A stretch of 64,000 nucleotides of DNA, from positions 1,426,001-1,490,000 of the forward strand of contig NZ_CP077941.1 of NCBI RefSeq assembly GCF_019722725.1. The letters run 5' to 3'. The DNA is from Vreelandella profundi (GTDB lineage: Bacteria; Pseudomonadota; Gammaproteobacteria; Pseudomonadales; Halomonadaceae). The notes under the pieces are model-generated. The model saw only the letters and a list, made by a program, of their open reading frames with translations. It did not search any database and was not told where the DNA came from. Shown piece after piece: positions 1 through 9,267 of the stretch (its first letter is position 1; each line of letters opens with the position of its first letter). A program made the position numbers and the translations under genes.

Positions 1-248
1 GCGCCGCGGTTGACGCAGGCTTTGTGCCTAACGACATGCAGGTCGGTCAAACGGGCAAGATTGTCGCCCCGGATTTGTACATTGCGGTGGGTATTTCTGG
101 CGCTATTCAGCACTTGGCGGGCATGAAAGACTCTAAGGTGATCGTCGCGATCAACAAAGACGACGAAGCGCCGATCTTCCAAGTGGCCGATTACGGCCTG
201 GTCGGTGATCTGTTTGAGATTCTGCCTGAGCTTGAGAGTAAGCTGTAG
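1..248 (+). CDS. etfA: Electron transfer flavoprotein alpha subunit, C-terminal part
   Basis: This is the 3' end of a gene that enters from the left; the frame is open from base 3 and stops at 248. The visible 81 residues match the FAD-binding C-terminal domain of EtfA, with the GQTGKIVAP and [14 protein letters not shown] stretches that contact FAD, followed by [16 protein letters not shown]. EtfA and EtfB accept electrons from acyl-CoA dehydrogenases and pass them to ETF-ubiquinone oxidoreductase. That fits the acyl-CoA dehydrogenases encoded at 51-52 kb and 58-59 kb, though the genes are far apart. The internal GTG at 24 is not a real start. Family assignment is secure. Confidence 0.93.
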   Translation, partial: AAVDAGFVPNDMQVGQTGKIVAPDLYIAVGISGAIQHLAGMKDSKVIVAINKDDEAPIFQVADYGLVGDLFEILPELESKL

Positions 249-271
249 GTGCTAAGATAAAGAGTAAGAAA

Positions 272-287
272 AACCACCTCGGTGGTT
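272..287. terminator. Short hairpin after etfA
   Basis: Arms AACCAC and GTGGTT enclose CTCG just after the etfA stop. There is no T-run on the plus side, so it is a weak terminator or only an mRNA-end structure. Confidence 0.35.
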
Positions 288-315
288 GAAAATCTGCGGG
301 CTGACCGCATATCTG
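286..315 (+). promoter_or_regulatory. Possible sodA promoter
   Basis: TTGAAA at 286-291 is followed after 18 bases by TATCTG at 310-315. The -35 is good and the -10 poor. It is placed correctly for a sodA transcript starting about 30 bases before the gene. This is inferred from spacing only. Confidence 0.3.
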
Positions 316-353
316 TAGTGTAAGCAACGAAAGCCACTCAAGGAGATGATGAT

Positions 354-965
354 ATGGCACATACATTACCCGAATTGCCGTACGCATATGACGCTCTCGA
401 ACCAAACATCGATGCGATGACGATGGAAATTCACCACTCTCGTCACCATCAAACCTACATCACCAACCTGAATGCCGCGCTAGAAGGTACAGGTCTTGAA
501 GATGTTCCTGTTGAAGAGCTGGTTGCCAATCTGGATCGTGTTCCAGAAGCCAAGCGCCAAGCAGTTATCAACAATGGCGGCGGTCATGCCAACCACTCTA
601 TGTTTTGGCAGATGCTGTCGACCAACGCTGGTGGTAAACCGCAGGGCGATGTTGCTAAAGCAATCGACGCTGAACTGGGTGGCTTAGAAGCTTTCCAGGA
701 AGAGTTCAAGAAAGCGGCGGTGGGTCGTTTTGGCAGCGGCTGGGCGTGGCTGTCTTTGACGCCTGAGAAGAAGCTGGTAGTGGAAAACACGTTGAACCAG
801 GATAGCCCGCTGATGCACGGCAACACGCCGCTGCTTGGTCTGGATGTTTGGGAACACGCCTACTACCTGAAATACCAAAACAAGCGTCCTGACTACATTG
901 CCGCGTTTTTTAACGTTGTTAATTGGGAAGACGTTGAACGTCGCTATCAAGCAGCGATTAGCTGA
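354..965 (+). CDS. sodA: Superoxide dismutase, Mn-type
   Basis: Cytoplasmic enzyme that converts superoxide to hydrogen peroxide and oxygen. The 203 residues match the usual family length. Metal ligands are visible at His27, His81, Asp164 and His168 (DVWEHAYY). The active-site context [10 protein letters not shown] and Gln149 in NQDSPLM are of the Mn-SOD type; Fe-SODs carry a different Gln earlier in the chain. Cambialistic metal use cannot be excluded. An AAGGAG-like site precedes the ATG. The gene appears to be transcribed alone, with a strong terminator behind it. It sits directly before the class Ib reductase operon, another potentially manganese-using system. Confidence 0.95.
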   Translation: MAHTLPELPYAYDALEPNIDAMTMEIHHSRHHQTYITNLNAALEGTGLEDVPVEELVANLDRVPEAKRQAVINNGGGHANHSMFWQMLSTNAGGKPQGDVAKAIDAELGGLEAFQEEFKKAAVGRFGSGWAWLSLTPEKKLVVENTLNQDSPLMHGNTPLLGLDVWEHAYYLKYQNKRPDYIAAFFNVVNWEDVERRYQAAIS

Positions 966-1010
966 TAGTGTAATGATTTGCTAGCAGCGTTTGCTCGTAA
1001 CGCTGTGAAA

Positions 1011-1041
1011 AACCGTCCACTTTTTAGTGGGCGGTTTTTTC
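1011..1041 (+). terminator. Rho-independent terminator of sodA
   Basis: ACCGTCCAC and GTGGGCGGT pair around a TTTTTA loop and are followed by a six-base T-run. It separates sodA from nrdHIEF. Confidence 0.88.
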
Positions 1042-1105
1042 GTTATGGAGCGCAGAGTTAGCGCTGAATTGTCAATACGGCAAAAAAGAAAAATACCACA
1101 TGTGC

Positions 1106-1139
1106 TTGAATTGATTTTTAAGTGGTCTATATATAGTAT
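1106..1139 (+). promoter_or_regulatory. NrdR-like box overlapping a promoter before nrdH
   Basis: The ten-base core CTATATATAG (1127-1136) matches the centre of the NrdR box exactly; the flanking triplets match poorly. TTGAAT at 1106-1111 with TATATA at 1128-1135 could form a sigma-70 promoter, so a repressor here would cover the -10. NrdR is the ATP/dATP-sensing repressor of ribonucleotide reductase genes. Copies of ACATGTGCT lie on either side, at 1098-1106 and 1170-1178. A second clear NrdR box, usual in E. coli-type promoters, is not seen. Confidence 0.6.
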
Positions 1140-1215
1140 CCATGGTGCCTTTGGGAGGGGAGAGGCGCTACATGTGCTCTATCCTAAAAATGCCGCTTTG
1201 AACAGAGGAACATCC

Positions 1216-1437
1216 ATGGAAATTCAGATTTATAGCAAGCCTGCGTGTGTACAATGTACGGCTACTTATCGCGCGCTTGATAAGCAGGGTCTTGAGTATA
1301 AGGTTATCGATATTACCGCGGAGTCTGGTGCGCAAGAAGAAGTCGAAGCGCTAGGCTATCGCCAGCTTCCTGTCGTCGTTGTCGGTGAAGATCACTGGTC
1401 GGGTTTTCGTCCTGATCGTATTCAAGCACTGGCCTAG
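1216..1437 (+). CDS. nrdH: Glutaredoxin-like protein NrdH
   Basis: Small redox protein of 73 residues that delivers electrons to the class Ib ribonucleotide reductase. The redox pair is CVQC at residues 11-14, and the C-terminal WSGFRPD motif is typical of NrdH and lets it be reduced by thioredoxin reductase. The ATG at 1216 is preferred over any upstream in-frame start because it has an AGAGGA site at 1204-1209 and gives the family length; a longer reading would run through the promoter. It is first in an operon with nrdI, nrdE and nrdF. Confidence 0.93.
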   Translation: MEIQIYSKPACVQCTATYRALDKQGLEYKVIDITAESGAQEEVEALGYRQLPVVVVGEDHWSGFRPDRIQALA

Positions 1438-1450
1438 ATAGATCATTGTC

Positions 1451-1885
1451 ATGCTGGCAAATTGCTCAGAAACATCGGTAGCCGGCACGTTGGTTTATTT
1501 CTCTACCAAGTCAGGTAATACCCATCGTTTTGTAGAAAAGCTTGGTTTCGCCGCAACGCGGCTGCCGCTGAATAGAGATGAGCCTGCTGTACGCGTCGAC
1601 CAGCCCTTTATTTTAATTACGCCTACCTATGGTGGTGGCGGGGCGCAAGGCGCGGTGCCAAAGCAGGTCATTCATTTTCTCAACGATATACATAACCGTC
1701 ACCTCCTGCGGGGGGTAATTGCAGCGGGAAATACTAATTTTGGCGATGCGTATGGTCTAGCTGGCCGTATCATTGCGAAGAAGTGTAGCGTCCCACTGCT
1801 GTATCGGTTCGAACTTTTAGGCACCGACGATGACGTCGCCAATGTCCGCAAAGGAGTAGTAGAGTTTTGGAAACGACAAGCGTAG
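1451..1885 (+). CDS. nrdI: Flavodoxin-like protein NrdI
   Basis: NrdI supplies the oxidant (superoxide or peroxide from its reduced FMN) that assembles the Mn(III)2-tyrosyl radical in NrdF. The FMN phosphate loop FSTKSGNT is at residues 17-24, followed by the flavin-contacting TPTYGGGG. The 144-residue length is normal. The gene starts 13 bases after nrdH ends, and its last 19 bases overlap the start of nrdE, so the two are probably translationally coupled. Confidence 0.93.
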   Translation: MLANCSETSVAGTLVYFSTKSGNTHRFVEKLGFAATRLPLNRDEPAVRVDQPFILITPTYGGGGAQGAVPKQVIHFLNDIHNRHLLRGVIAAGNTNFGDAYGLAGRIIAKKCSVPLLYRFELLGTDDDVANVRKGVVEFWKRQA

Positions 1886-4062
1886 CCACAAAAAACTCAG
1901 TCACACAAAACGGGGCAGAAGCAAAGCGGCCAGCGGCGGCTTCTGAGACGCGTACTCTGGATTATCATGCGCTTAATGCCATGCTCAATCTGTACGGTGC
2001 CGATGGCGAACTGCAGCTAAGTAAAGACCGTGAAGCGGCCAGGCAGTATTTTTTACAGCACGTTAACCAAAACACGGTGTTCTTCCACTCGTTGGAGGAA
2101 AAGCTCGATTACTTGGTTGAAGAGCAGTATTACGAAGCCGAAATGCTTGCGCAGTACAGCTTTGCCTTTGTAAAAGCGCTGTTTGAGCAGGCCTATGCGT
2201 ACAAATTCCGCTTTCCCAGCTTTTTGGGTGCCTTTAAGTATTACACCAGCTATACCCTGAAGACGTTTGACGGCAAGCGCTACTTAGAGCGTTATGAAGA
2301 CCGTGTCTGCATGGTAGCGTTGACGCTTGCGCGCGGTGAAGAAGCGCTGGCCAAATCGCTAGTGGATGAGATCATCAGCGGACGTTTTCAGCCCGCCACG
2401 CCTACCTTTTTGAACTGCGGTAAGCAGCAGCGTGGCGAGCTAGTGTCGTGCTTCTTGCTACGTATTGAAGACAATATGGAGTCGATTGGCCGGGCGATTA
2501 ACTCCGCGCTGCAGCTCTCTAAGCGCGGCGGCGGCGTGGCCTTTTTGCTCACCAATATTCGTGAGTCTGGCGCGCCTATCAAGCGTATAGAAAACCAGTC
2601 GTCGGGCATCATTCCGATTATGAAGCTGCTGGAAGACGCCTTTTCCTACGCTAATCAGCTGGGTGCTCGTCAGGGTGCGGGGGCGGTATATCTTAACGCC
2701 CACCACCCGGATATCCTGCGCTTCTTGGATACAAAGCGAGAAAATGCCGACGAGAAGATTCGCATCAAAACGCTATCGCTGGGCGTGACGATTCCGGATA
2801 TTACCTTTGAACTCGCCAAGCGCAACGACGACATGTATCTGTTCTCGCCCTACGACGTAGAGCGTGTTTACGGCGTGCCGTTTGGTGACATCAGCGTCAC
2901 CGAGAAGTATCACGAAATGGTGGCGGATGCGCGCATTCGCAAGCATAAAATTAATGCGCGGGCGTTTTTCCAAGTGCTGGCTGAACTGCAGTTTGAGTCG
3001 GGCTATCCGTACATTATGTTTGAAGACACGGTCAACCGGGCTAACCCGATAGCTGGCCGTATCAATATGAGCAACCTTTGCTCTGAGATTCTTCAGGTTA
3101 ATACGCCCACCGAGTATGACGAAGACCTCGGCTACCGCCATGTGGGTCAAGACATCTCGTGTAATCTGGGGTCGATGAATATCGCCAAAGTGATGGACGC
3201 TGGCGATATCGGTACCAGCGTTGAAATCGCTATCCGTGGCCTTACTGCCGTGTCGGAAATGAGCAACCTACGCAGCGTACCTTCTATTGCGGAAGGCAAT
3301 GCGCAGTCGCGGGCGATAGGCTTGGGTCAAATGAACCTGCACGGCTATTTGGCGCGAGAGCATATTTATTACGGCTCTGATGAAGGCTTGGATTTTACCA
3401 ACCTGTATTTCTACTGCGTGGCTTTCCATGCCATCCGCGCATCTAATAGCTTAGCCATTGAACACAGCGGTACTTTTGCAGGCTTTGCAGATTCTACCTA
3501 CGCCTCAGGCACGTTTTTCGATAAATATACCGATCAAGCGTGGCTGCCGCGTACTGATAAAGTACGTGAGCTGTTTGAGAAAAGCGGGATTGTCTTGCCT
3601 AGTCAGCAGGATTGGGAGGAGCTGAAAGCATCGGTCATGGCACACGGTTTATATAACCGTAACTTGCAGGCCGTACCGCCTACCGGGTCGATCTCTTACA
3701 TCAATAACTCGACTTCCAGTATCCATCCGGTGGCGGCGAGAATTGAGATTCGTAAAGAGGGCAAGCTTGGCCGTGTTTATTATCCGGCGCCGTTCCTGAA
3801 TGAAGCTAATTTTGACTATTTCCAGGACGCCTACGAAATTGGTCCGGAAAAAATCATCGATACCTACGCCGAAGCTTCGCAGCACGTTGACCAGGGCCTA
3901 TCGCTGACGCTGTTCTTCCCGGATACCGCCAGTACGCGCGATATCAATAAAGCGCAGATTTACGCCTGGCGTAAAGGCATCAAAACCCTTTATTACATTC
4001 GTCTGCGTCAGAGTGCGTTAGAAGGCACCGAAGTGGAAGGCTGTGTTTCGTGCACGCTGTAA
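1867..4062 (+). CDS. nrdE: Class Ib ribonucleotide reductase, large subunit
   Basis: Catalytic subunit that reduces ribonucleoside diphosphates to deoxy forms. Key cysteines are visible: Cys195 and Cys432 as the active-site redox pair, Cys405 in NLCSEI as the thiyl-radical residue, and a C-terminal CVSC pair (726-729) that is re-reduced by NrdH. There is no N-terminal ATP-cone, as expected for class Ib. It has 731 residues, slightly longer than E. coli NrdE because of a low-complexity N-terminal stretch. The start is TTG at 1867, supported by AGGAG at 1852-1856 ten bases upstream; the weak codon and the overlap with nrdI suggest coupling. Confidence 0.95.
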   Translation: METTSVATKNSVTQNGAEAKRPAAASETRTLDYHALNAMLNLYGADGELQLSKDREAARQYFLQHVNQNTVFFHSLEEKLDYLVEEQYYEAEMLAQYSFAFVKALFEQAYAYKFRFPSFLGAFKYYTSYTLKTFDGKRYLERYEDRVCMVALTLARGEEALAKSLVDEIISGRFQPATPTFLNCGKQQRGELVSCFLLRIEDNMESIGRAINSALQLSKRGGGVAFLLTNIRESGAPIKRIENQSSGIIPIMKLLEDAFSYANQLGARQGAGAVYLNAHHPDILRFLDTKRENADEKIRIKTLSLGVTIPDITFELAKRNDDMYLFSPYDVERVYGVPFGDISVTEKYHEMVADARIRKHKINARAFFQVLAELQFESGYPYIMFEDTVNRANPIAGRINMSNLCSEILQVNTPTEYDEDLGYRHVGQDISCNLGSMNIAKVMDAGDIGTSVEIAIRGLTAVSEMSNLRSVPSIAEGNAQSRAIGLGQMNLHGYLAREHIYYGSDEGLDFTNLYFYCVAFHAIRASNSLAIEHSGTFAGFADSTYASGTFFDKYTDQAWLPRTDKVRELFEKSGIVLPSQQDWEELKASVMAHGLYNRNLQAVPPTGSISYINNSTSSIHPVAARIEIRKEGKLGRVYYPAPFLNEANFDYFQDAYEIGPEKIIDTYAEASQHVDQGLSLTLFFPDTASTRDINKAQIYAWRKGIKTLYYIRLRQSALEGTEVEGCVSCTL

Positions 4063-4115
4063 CCAGCAAAGCGCTTTGCGCCCCGTGTCTATTATTGAAC
4101 GCTACGTTTTGCTAA

Positions 4116-5108
<993 letters not shown>

Positions 5109-5153
5109 TCGCGCACGCTGAAAGCTAGGTTAGGCTTGCTAGACTATTATTAA

Positions 5154-5188
5154 AGGCGGTAACTCATCAGAGTTGCCGCTTTTTTTTA
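5154..5188 (+). terminator. Rho-independent terminator of nrdHIEF
   Basis: GCGGTAACTC and GAGTTGCCGC pair (one G-U) around ATCA and are followed by eight Ts. Confidence 0.9.
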
Positions 5189-5220
5189 TGCAAATGTTGG
5201 GCGTAAAATCGGCTAATTGC

Positions 5221-5260
5221 TAATGATAAATATTGTCATTAATTCTATTAGTGGTAGGCT
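5221..5260 (+). promoter_or_regulatory. Fur box and promoter of the TonB2-type operon
   Basis: TAATGATAA and TTGTCATTA form an inverted repeat at 5221-5241 matching the 7-1-7 Fur pattern (TGATAAA-T-ATTGTCA). The right arm supplies TTGTCA (5233-5238), which with TAGGCT (5255-5260) after 16 bases reads as a sigma-70 promoter. Fur bound here would block the -35. This predicts derepression of the downstream TonB system when iron is scarce. Confidence 0.65.
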
Positions 5261-5357
5261 ATGCATCGTAAAAAGATGAACGCAAATCGTTCTAATACCT
5301 AATTAGTTTTTAGTCGGGCAGTCGCAGTTGCCCGCTACTCAGTGACGGAGAGTCGAC

Positions 5358-6140
5358 GTGCTGAACAGGCCTTTCTTTGCTTTGCGTGGATGTTGGCTAG
5401 CGGGAGTGCTGGCCAGCAGCGCGCTAATGGCAAGTGATCAAGCAGTGGCTCAAGCGGCCCAAAGTGTACAAGCCCAGCAAACCCAGGCAGCTCTCCAGGA
5501 ACAGATAGATGCCGCTGATGAGCAAACTCGCTCTCAGTTAGAAGAGCTGCGTCGTTTAGAGCGTGAAAGCCGCCAGCTAACGACTGATAACGCCTCCTTA
5601 GCCGGGCGTTTGGCCTCAGAGGACGAGCGTCAGCAGCGCCTTGCTACCGCGTTAGATACTCTTGAAGAAACCCGTGCAGCGCTTCCCGTGATTGAGCAAA
5701 ATATGTCCGATCAGCTCAGCCAATGGATCGAAAGTGATCTGCCATTTTTACGCGATGAGCGCCTAGCGCGCGTCGAGCGCCAGCAAGATGAGCAGGGCGA
5801 TAATACCATTGAGCGTATTGGCGGGCTGCTTGAAGCGTGGCGCGTTGAGCTTAACTACGGGCGCGAAATCGATAGCTGGCGCGGCCGTTTGCAACAAGAT
5901 GGGCGTGAGCGGGAAGTGGACTTCTTGCGTATTGGGCGTATCGGCTTTTACTACCTGACACCGGATGGGCGTGAAGGTGGCGTTTGGAATGCAGAAGACG
6001 CCGCATGGCAGGCCCTGGATGATTCCTACCTGCGCGAAGTGCGCAACGGGCTGCGCATGGCGGAAGACCAGCGCGCCCCGGATCTATTAACCTTGCCGCT
6101 CTCGATCAGTGCCAGTGAACCGCGGGGAGAGCAGCCATGA
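5358..6140 (+). CDS. DUF3450 periplasmic coiled-coil protein of a TonB2-type system
   Basis: 260-residue protein with an N-terminal signal peptide (cleavage probably near ...QAVAQA, about residue 32), a long Gln/Glu-rich coiled coil over roughly residues 35-110, and a C-terminal domain with the GRIGFYYLTPDGREGG stretch typical of DUF3450. The family is known mainly from its position next to a second TonB system, where it is thought to act in the periplasm with the large ExbB-like protein. It is first in a six-gene run, and its stop overlaps the next start by four bases. Exact biochemical role is unknown. Confidence 0.85.
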   Translation: MLNRPFFALRGCWLAGVLASSALMASDQAVAQAAQSVQAQQTQAALQEQIDAADEQTRSQLEELRRLERESRQLTTDNASLAGRLASEDERQQRLATALDTLEETRAALPVIEQNMSDQLSQWIESDLPFLRDERLARVERQQDEQGDNTIERIGGLLEAWRVELNYGREIDSWRGRLQQDGREREVDFLRIGRIGFYYLTPDGREGGVWNAEDAAWQALDDSYLREVRNGLRMAEDQRAPDLLTLPLSISASEPRGEQP

Positions 6141-7555
6141 GCCGTTTTTGCTTAACCAATGATCGTCTATCTACTCATCGTTTAGCTCTTCATCGGCTAT
6201 CTCTTCACCGACTATCCCTTCGCCGAGTTGGCTATGTTTGCGCTCTAGTGGGGCTGGTAGCGGTTAGCGGCCTTTCAATGGCGCAAACGGATAGCACAAC
6301 CTCGCTGCGCGAGGCCCGCGAGGCCGCCGAAACGCGTGATCAGCAGCGGCTAATGGGCTTTATAGACGATCAGCAGGCATTAGCGTCTGCGCTGGAGCAG
6401 GCGCGTGCTGAGAATGAGGATGCTCAGCAGCAGTACGAAGCGCTACAGGCGCAGCAGGCAGAACAGGCACAGCAGGCCGGTGAGTTAACTGAGCGTCAGT
6501 CTGAACAGGGTGAGGCAATGTCCGGTTTGCTGGCGAGTCTTGCTCAGCACAGCGCAGATATTCGCAATGAGTTAGGCGGCGACAGCCTTTTAGCACTCAG
6601 TGAAGAGGCGCTGCCGCCGCGCTTAGATAATGTAGAAGTGCTGGAGCGCCATCAGTTAGAAGACGTGGTTGATCGGCTAGCCGCATTGACCGCTAGCACT
6701 GGGCGCGCGGAGCGTCTTGAGCTAGCGGTGGCGGATGCCAATGGCGACATAGCGCCTCAAACCGTTGTACGGCTGGGCGATTTTGCTATTTTTAGCGAGA
6801 ATGAATTGCTCCAGCGCAGCGAAGGAGACGGCGGTTTGGCGGTGTTGCCCCGTACCCCGCGGCAAATTGGTGCGCTTTTGCCCGCTTATTTTCAGGACGA
6901 AAGTCGTGTGTTCGCGGTTGATCCAACCCAGGGCAGCGTGCTGGAAGCACTCGCTCAGCAGCCCAGCTTATGGGAGCGTTTTCAGCAAGGCGGCTATGTG
7001 GGGTATGTCGTTGTGGCGCTCGGCATTATTGGTCTCGTGGTTGGCTTAGGGCAGTACGCGTATCTGGTGCTGGTGAGCATGCGCGTGCATCGTCAGCGCC
7101 AATCGCTAGGCCAGCTGCAAACCAATAATCCGCTAGGGCGTGTACTGCTGCGCTTTGAAGGTATGGATAAGCATCAAACCTCTGAAGCATTGGAGGCACG
7201 CTTAGACGAAGCGGTATTGGCCGAACTGCCGAAGCTTGAACGCAGCCAGCCCATGGTTAAGCTGCTGGCGGCTATTGCGCCGTTACTCGGTTTGCTGGGT
7301 ACCGTCACCGGTATGATTGTGACCTTCCAGGCGATTACCGTCTTTGGTACCGGTGACCCCCAGTTAATGGCAGGTGGGATTAGCCAAGCGCTAGTTACCA
7401 CCGTGCTGGGTCTCATTACAGCGGTGCCGCTACTCTTTGTGCAGACCGCGCTTGCTGGTCGTAGCCGCTATTTAACGCACGTGATCGAAGGGCAGGCGAG
7501 TGCGACATTGGCCGACCACCTTGAGACTCACGCGCCCGCTCATACGGTGACTTAA
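6137..7555 (+). CDS. Large MotA/TolQ/ExbB-family protein (TtpC-like)
   Basis: 472-residue ExbB-family protein with a long periplasmic N-terminal part. A signal sequence (hydrophobic at about 34-48) is followed by a Gln/Glu-rich coiled coil (about 55-135). A membrane segment near 287-312 (VGYVVVALGIIGLVVGLG) precedes the proton-channel domain at about 370-450 (LLGLLGTVTGMIVTF). Such proteins, called TtpC in Vibrio, are needed along with ExbB2/ExbD2 for TonB2-dependent iron uptake. The extreme N-terminus carries four imperfect RLSLH units encoded by a 15-base tandem repeat. Confidence 0.85.
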   Translation: MSRFCLTNDRLSTHRLALHRLSLHRLSLRRVGYVCALVGLVAVSGLSMAQTDSTTSLREAREAAETRDQQRLMGFIDDQQALASALEQARAENEDAQQQYEALQAQQAEQAQQAGELTERQSEQGEAMSGLLASLAQHSADIRNELGGDSLLALSEEALPPRLDNVEVLERHQLEDVVDRLAALTASTGRAERLELAVADANGDIAPQTVVRLGDFAIFSENELLQRSEGDGGLAVLPRTPRQIGALLPAYFQDESRVFAVDPTQGSVLEALAQQPSLWERFQQGGYVGYVVVALGIIGLVVGLGQYAYLVLVSMRVHRQRQSLGQLQTNNPLGRVLLRFEGMDKHQTSEALEARLDEAVLAELPKLERSQPMVKLLAAIAPLLGLLGTVTGMIVTFQAITVFGTGDPQLMAGGISQALVTTVLGLITAVPLLFVQTALAGRSRYLTHVIEGQASATLADHLETHAPAHTVT

Positions 7556-7556
7556 C

Positions 7557-8099
7557 ATGTCCTCTCTTCCTCTATGGCTCGAACCCGTTGAGCGCTTGGT
7601 GGAAGCTGGCGGCGCTGTATTAGTGGTGCTGGCGGTAGTGGCCGTGTTGGTTTTCGCCATGGCCATGGAGCGCTGGTGGTATTACCGCATCACTTGGCGC
7701 GTAGCCCGGCGCGAGCTATTGCATCGCTGGGCCGCACGCAGCGATCACGCTAGCTGGAGCGCGCGGACATTGCGCCAAGTATGGGCCGAAGCATTGGTGG
7801 CCAAACTGCGCAAACCGCTGCCATGGCTGAAGCTGCTGGTGGCACTATGCCCCTTGTTAGGTCTGCTGGGTACGGTGACAGGCATGATCAGTGTGTTTGA
7901 TAGCCTATCCCTAAGTGAGACTCATCAGGCTCGCGCTATGGCTGACGGCGTGGCGCGAGCCACGCTGCCCACGCTGACCGGTATGGCCATTGCGGTGGTA
8001 GGGCTATTATTTATTAGCCGCTTAGAACACGTTATTCGTCGTGAGGACCAGCGGCTGCATGATCGCTTGGCCCGGGCGTTGGAGGAAAGTGATGCGTAG
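7557..8099 (+). CDS. exbB: ExbB-type proton channel subunit
   Basis: 180-residue inner-membrane protein of the MotA/TolQ/ExbB family. Three membrane segments are visible at about 19-38, 95-118 (LLVALCPLLGLLGTVTGMISVF) and 137-158. With ExbD it forms the proton-driven motor that energises TonB. It begins one base after the preceding stop and its end overlaps exbD by eight bases. It is one of two ExbB-family genes in this operon, the larger one being immediately upstream, as in TonB2-type loci. Confidence 0.9.
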   Translation: MSSLPLWLEPVERLVEAGGAVLVVLAVVAVLVFAMAMERWWYYRITWRVARRELLHRWAARSDHASWSARTLRQVWAEALVAKLRKPLPWLKLLVALCPLLGLLGTVTGMISVFDSLSLSETHQARAMADGVARATLPTLTGMAIAVVGLLFISRLEHVIRREDQRLHDRLARALEESDA

Positions 8100-8499
8100 A
8101 CGCCGTTCTATAGATAACAATGCGGAGAGCAATGAGGTCAACCTCACTCCGATGCTTGATGTCGTATTTATTATGCTGATTTTCTTTATCGTCACCACGA
8201 GCTTTGTCAAAGAGAGCGGTGTCGAGATTGAACGCCCTGAATCCAGTGCTGCCAGCCCACGCCCGGATGCTCAGGTGCTGGTGGCTATTTCGCCTGAAGG
8301 TGCGGTGTGGGTCGACGGTAGCCCTGTCGACGTGCATCGGATTGGTCAGCAGGTGGCCGGTATGCTGAGTAAAGATGGCTCTGTTGTCATCCAGGCGGAT
8401 CGCGCGTCCACCACCGGGCTGTTGATTGAAGTCATGGACCGCTTGCGTGAGGCGGGGGTCGACCAAGTAGCAGTGGCGGCGAGTCGGAGCGGGCCATGA
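8092..8499 (+). CDS. exbD: ExbD-type proton channel subunit
   Basis: 135-residue protein with a short basic N-terminus, one membrane helix (about 21-41) and a periplasmic domain. The helix contains the essential aspartate, Asp23 in NLTPMLDVVF, equivalent to Asp25 of E. coli ExbD. The ATG at 8092 is chosen because GGAGG lies eight bases before it and the length fits the family; an upstream GTG at 8041 would add residues encoded within exbB. It overlaps exbB at the 5' end and tonB by four bases at the 3' end. Confidence 0.92.
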   Translation: MRRRRSIDNNAESNEVNLTPMLDVVFIMLIFFIVTTSFVKESGVEIERPESSAASPRPDAQVLVAISPEGAVWVDGSPVDVHRIGQQVAGMLSKDGSVVIQADRASTTGLLIEVMDRLREAGVDQVAVAASRSGP

Positions 8500-9263
8500 T
8501 GCGACATGGGCTGTCGTTATTAGGCGGCGCGGTACTGGCGGTAGGCTTGTTTTGGCTGCTGGCGCAATTGGTGGCGCCGCCGGAGCGCACGCCAGAAAAG
8601 ATCACCATGAGCATGGCCATGAATATGGTGGAGATGCCGGACGTCGCGCCTGAGCAAGAAGCTCCGGCACCGCAGCCTGCCGAGTCAGCTGCGCAGCAGG
8701 CGCCTCCTCCTATGCCGACACCAGAGCCACCGCCGGTGTCAGACAGCGCGATTACCATGCCGGAAATTGAACTGCCGGATGAGCCTGTCGAGCCGGTTGA
8801 GATGGACAGTGAGCTACCTGAGTTGACCGAAGTGACCCCAGAGCCGACGCCAGAGCCTGCGCCAACGCCACGGCCTCAGCCAGCACCCGCGGAGCCCGCG
8901 CCTACTCCGCGTGAGGCTGCGCCTAGCGCCTCGGAGGCAGCGCCGGCCGATCGTGAGGCCGCACCACAGGCTGAGCCTGCACCGTCTAACGAGCCTGTTA
9001 GCGTTGGTCAGGCTACGCCGACTAGCCGGGTTAACCCCAACTATCCATCGCGTGCGCAGCGTCGGGGCATGGAAGGCTTTGTGGAAGTGGCCTTTATGAT
9101 TCGTCGTGATGGCAGCGTTGACGCTTCCTCGATACGCGTCACTAACGCGCAGCCCCGCCGGGTGTTTGAAGAGGCTGCTCAGCAAGCCATCGCCCAGTGG
9201 CAATTTGAACCCAGCGATCAGTTGCGCAATGCCACCCAGCGGATCGAGTTTCAGTTGAGGTAG
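8496..9263 (+). CDS. tonB: TonB energy-transducing protein
   Basis: 255-residue protein that links the inner-membrane motor to outer-membrane receptors. It has an N-terminal membrane anchor (about 5-25), a long Pro/Glu/Ala-rich periplasm-spanning section (about 45-160) and a C-terminal TonB domain starting near VNPNYPSRAQRRG and ending in QWQFEPSDQLRNATQRIEFQLR-type residues. The order exbB-exbD-tonB with DUF3450 and a TPR gene marks the TonB2-type arrangement. Candidate TonB-dependent receptors are not encoded nearby. Confidence 0.92.
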   Translation: MMRHGLSLLGGAVLAVGLFWLLAQLVAPPERTPEKITMSMAMNMVEMPDVAPEQEAPAPQPAESAAQQAPPPMPTPEPPPVSDSAITMPEIELPDEPVEPVEMDSELPELTEVTPEPTPEPAPTPRPQPAPAEPAPTPREAAPSASEAAPADREAAPQAEPAPSNEPVSVGQATPTSRVNPNYPSRAQRRGMEGFVEVAFMIRRDGSVDASSIRVTNAQPRRVFEEAAQQAIAQWQFEPSDQLRNATQRIEFQLR

Positions 9264-9267
9264 CGCT

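Noticed and set aside
1027..1215. Longer reading of nrdH starting at an upstream in-frame codon near 1027
   Set aside because: It would run through the sodA terminator and the NrdR-like promoter, and NrdH proteins begin at the ATG at 1216.
8041..8091. Upstream GTG start for exbD
   Set aside because: The added residues are encoded inside exbB and do not belong to the ExbD family; the ATG at 8092 has a proper ribosome site.
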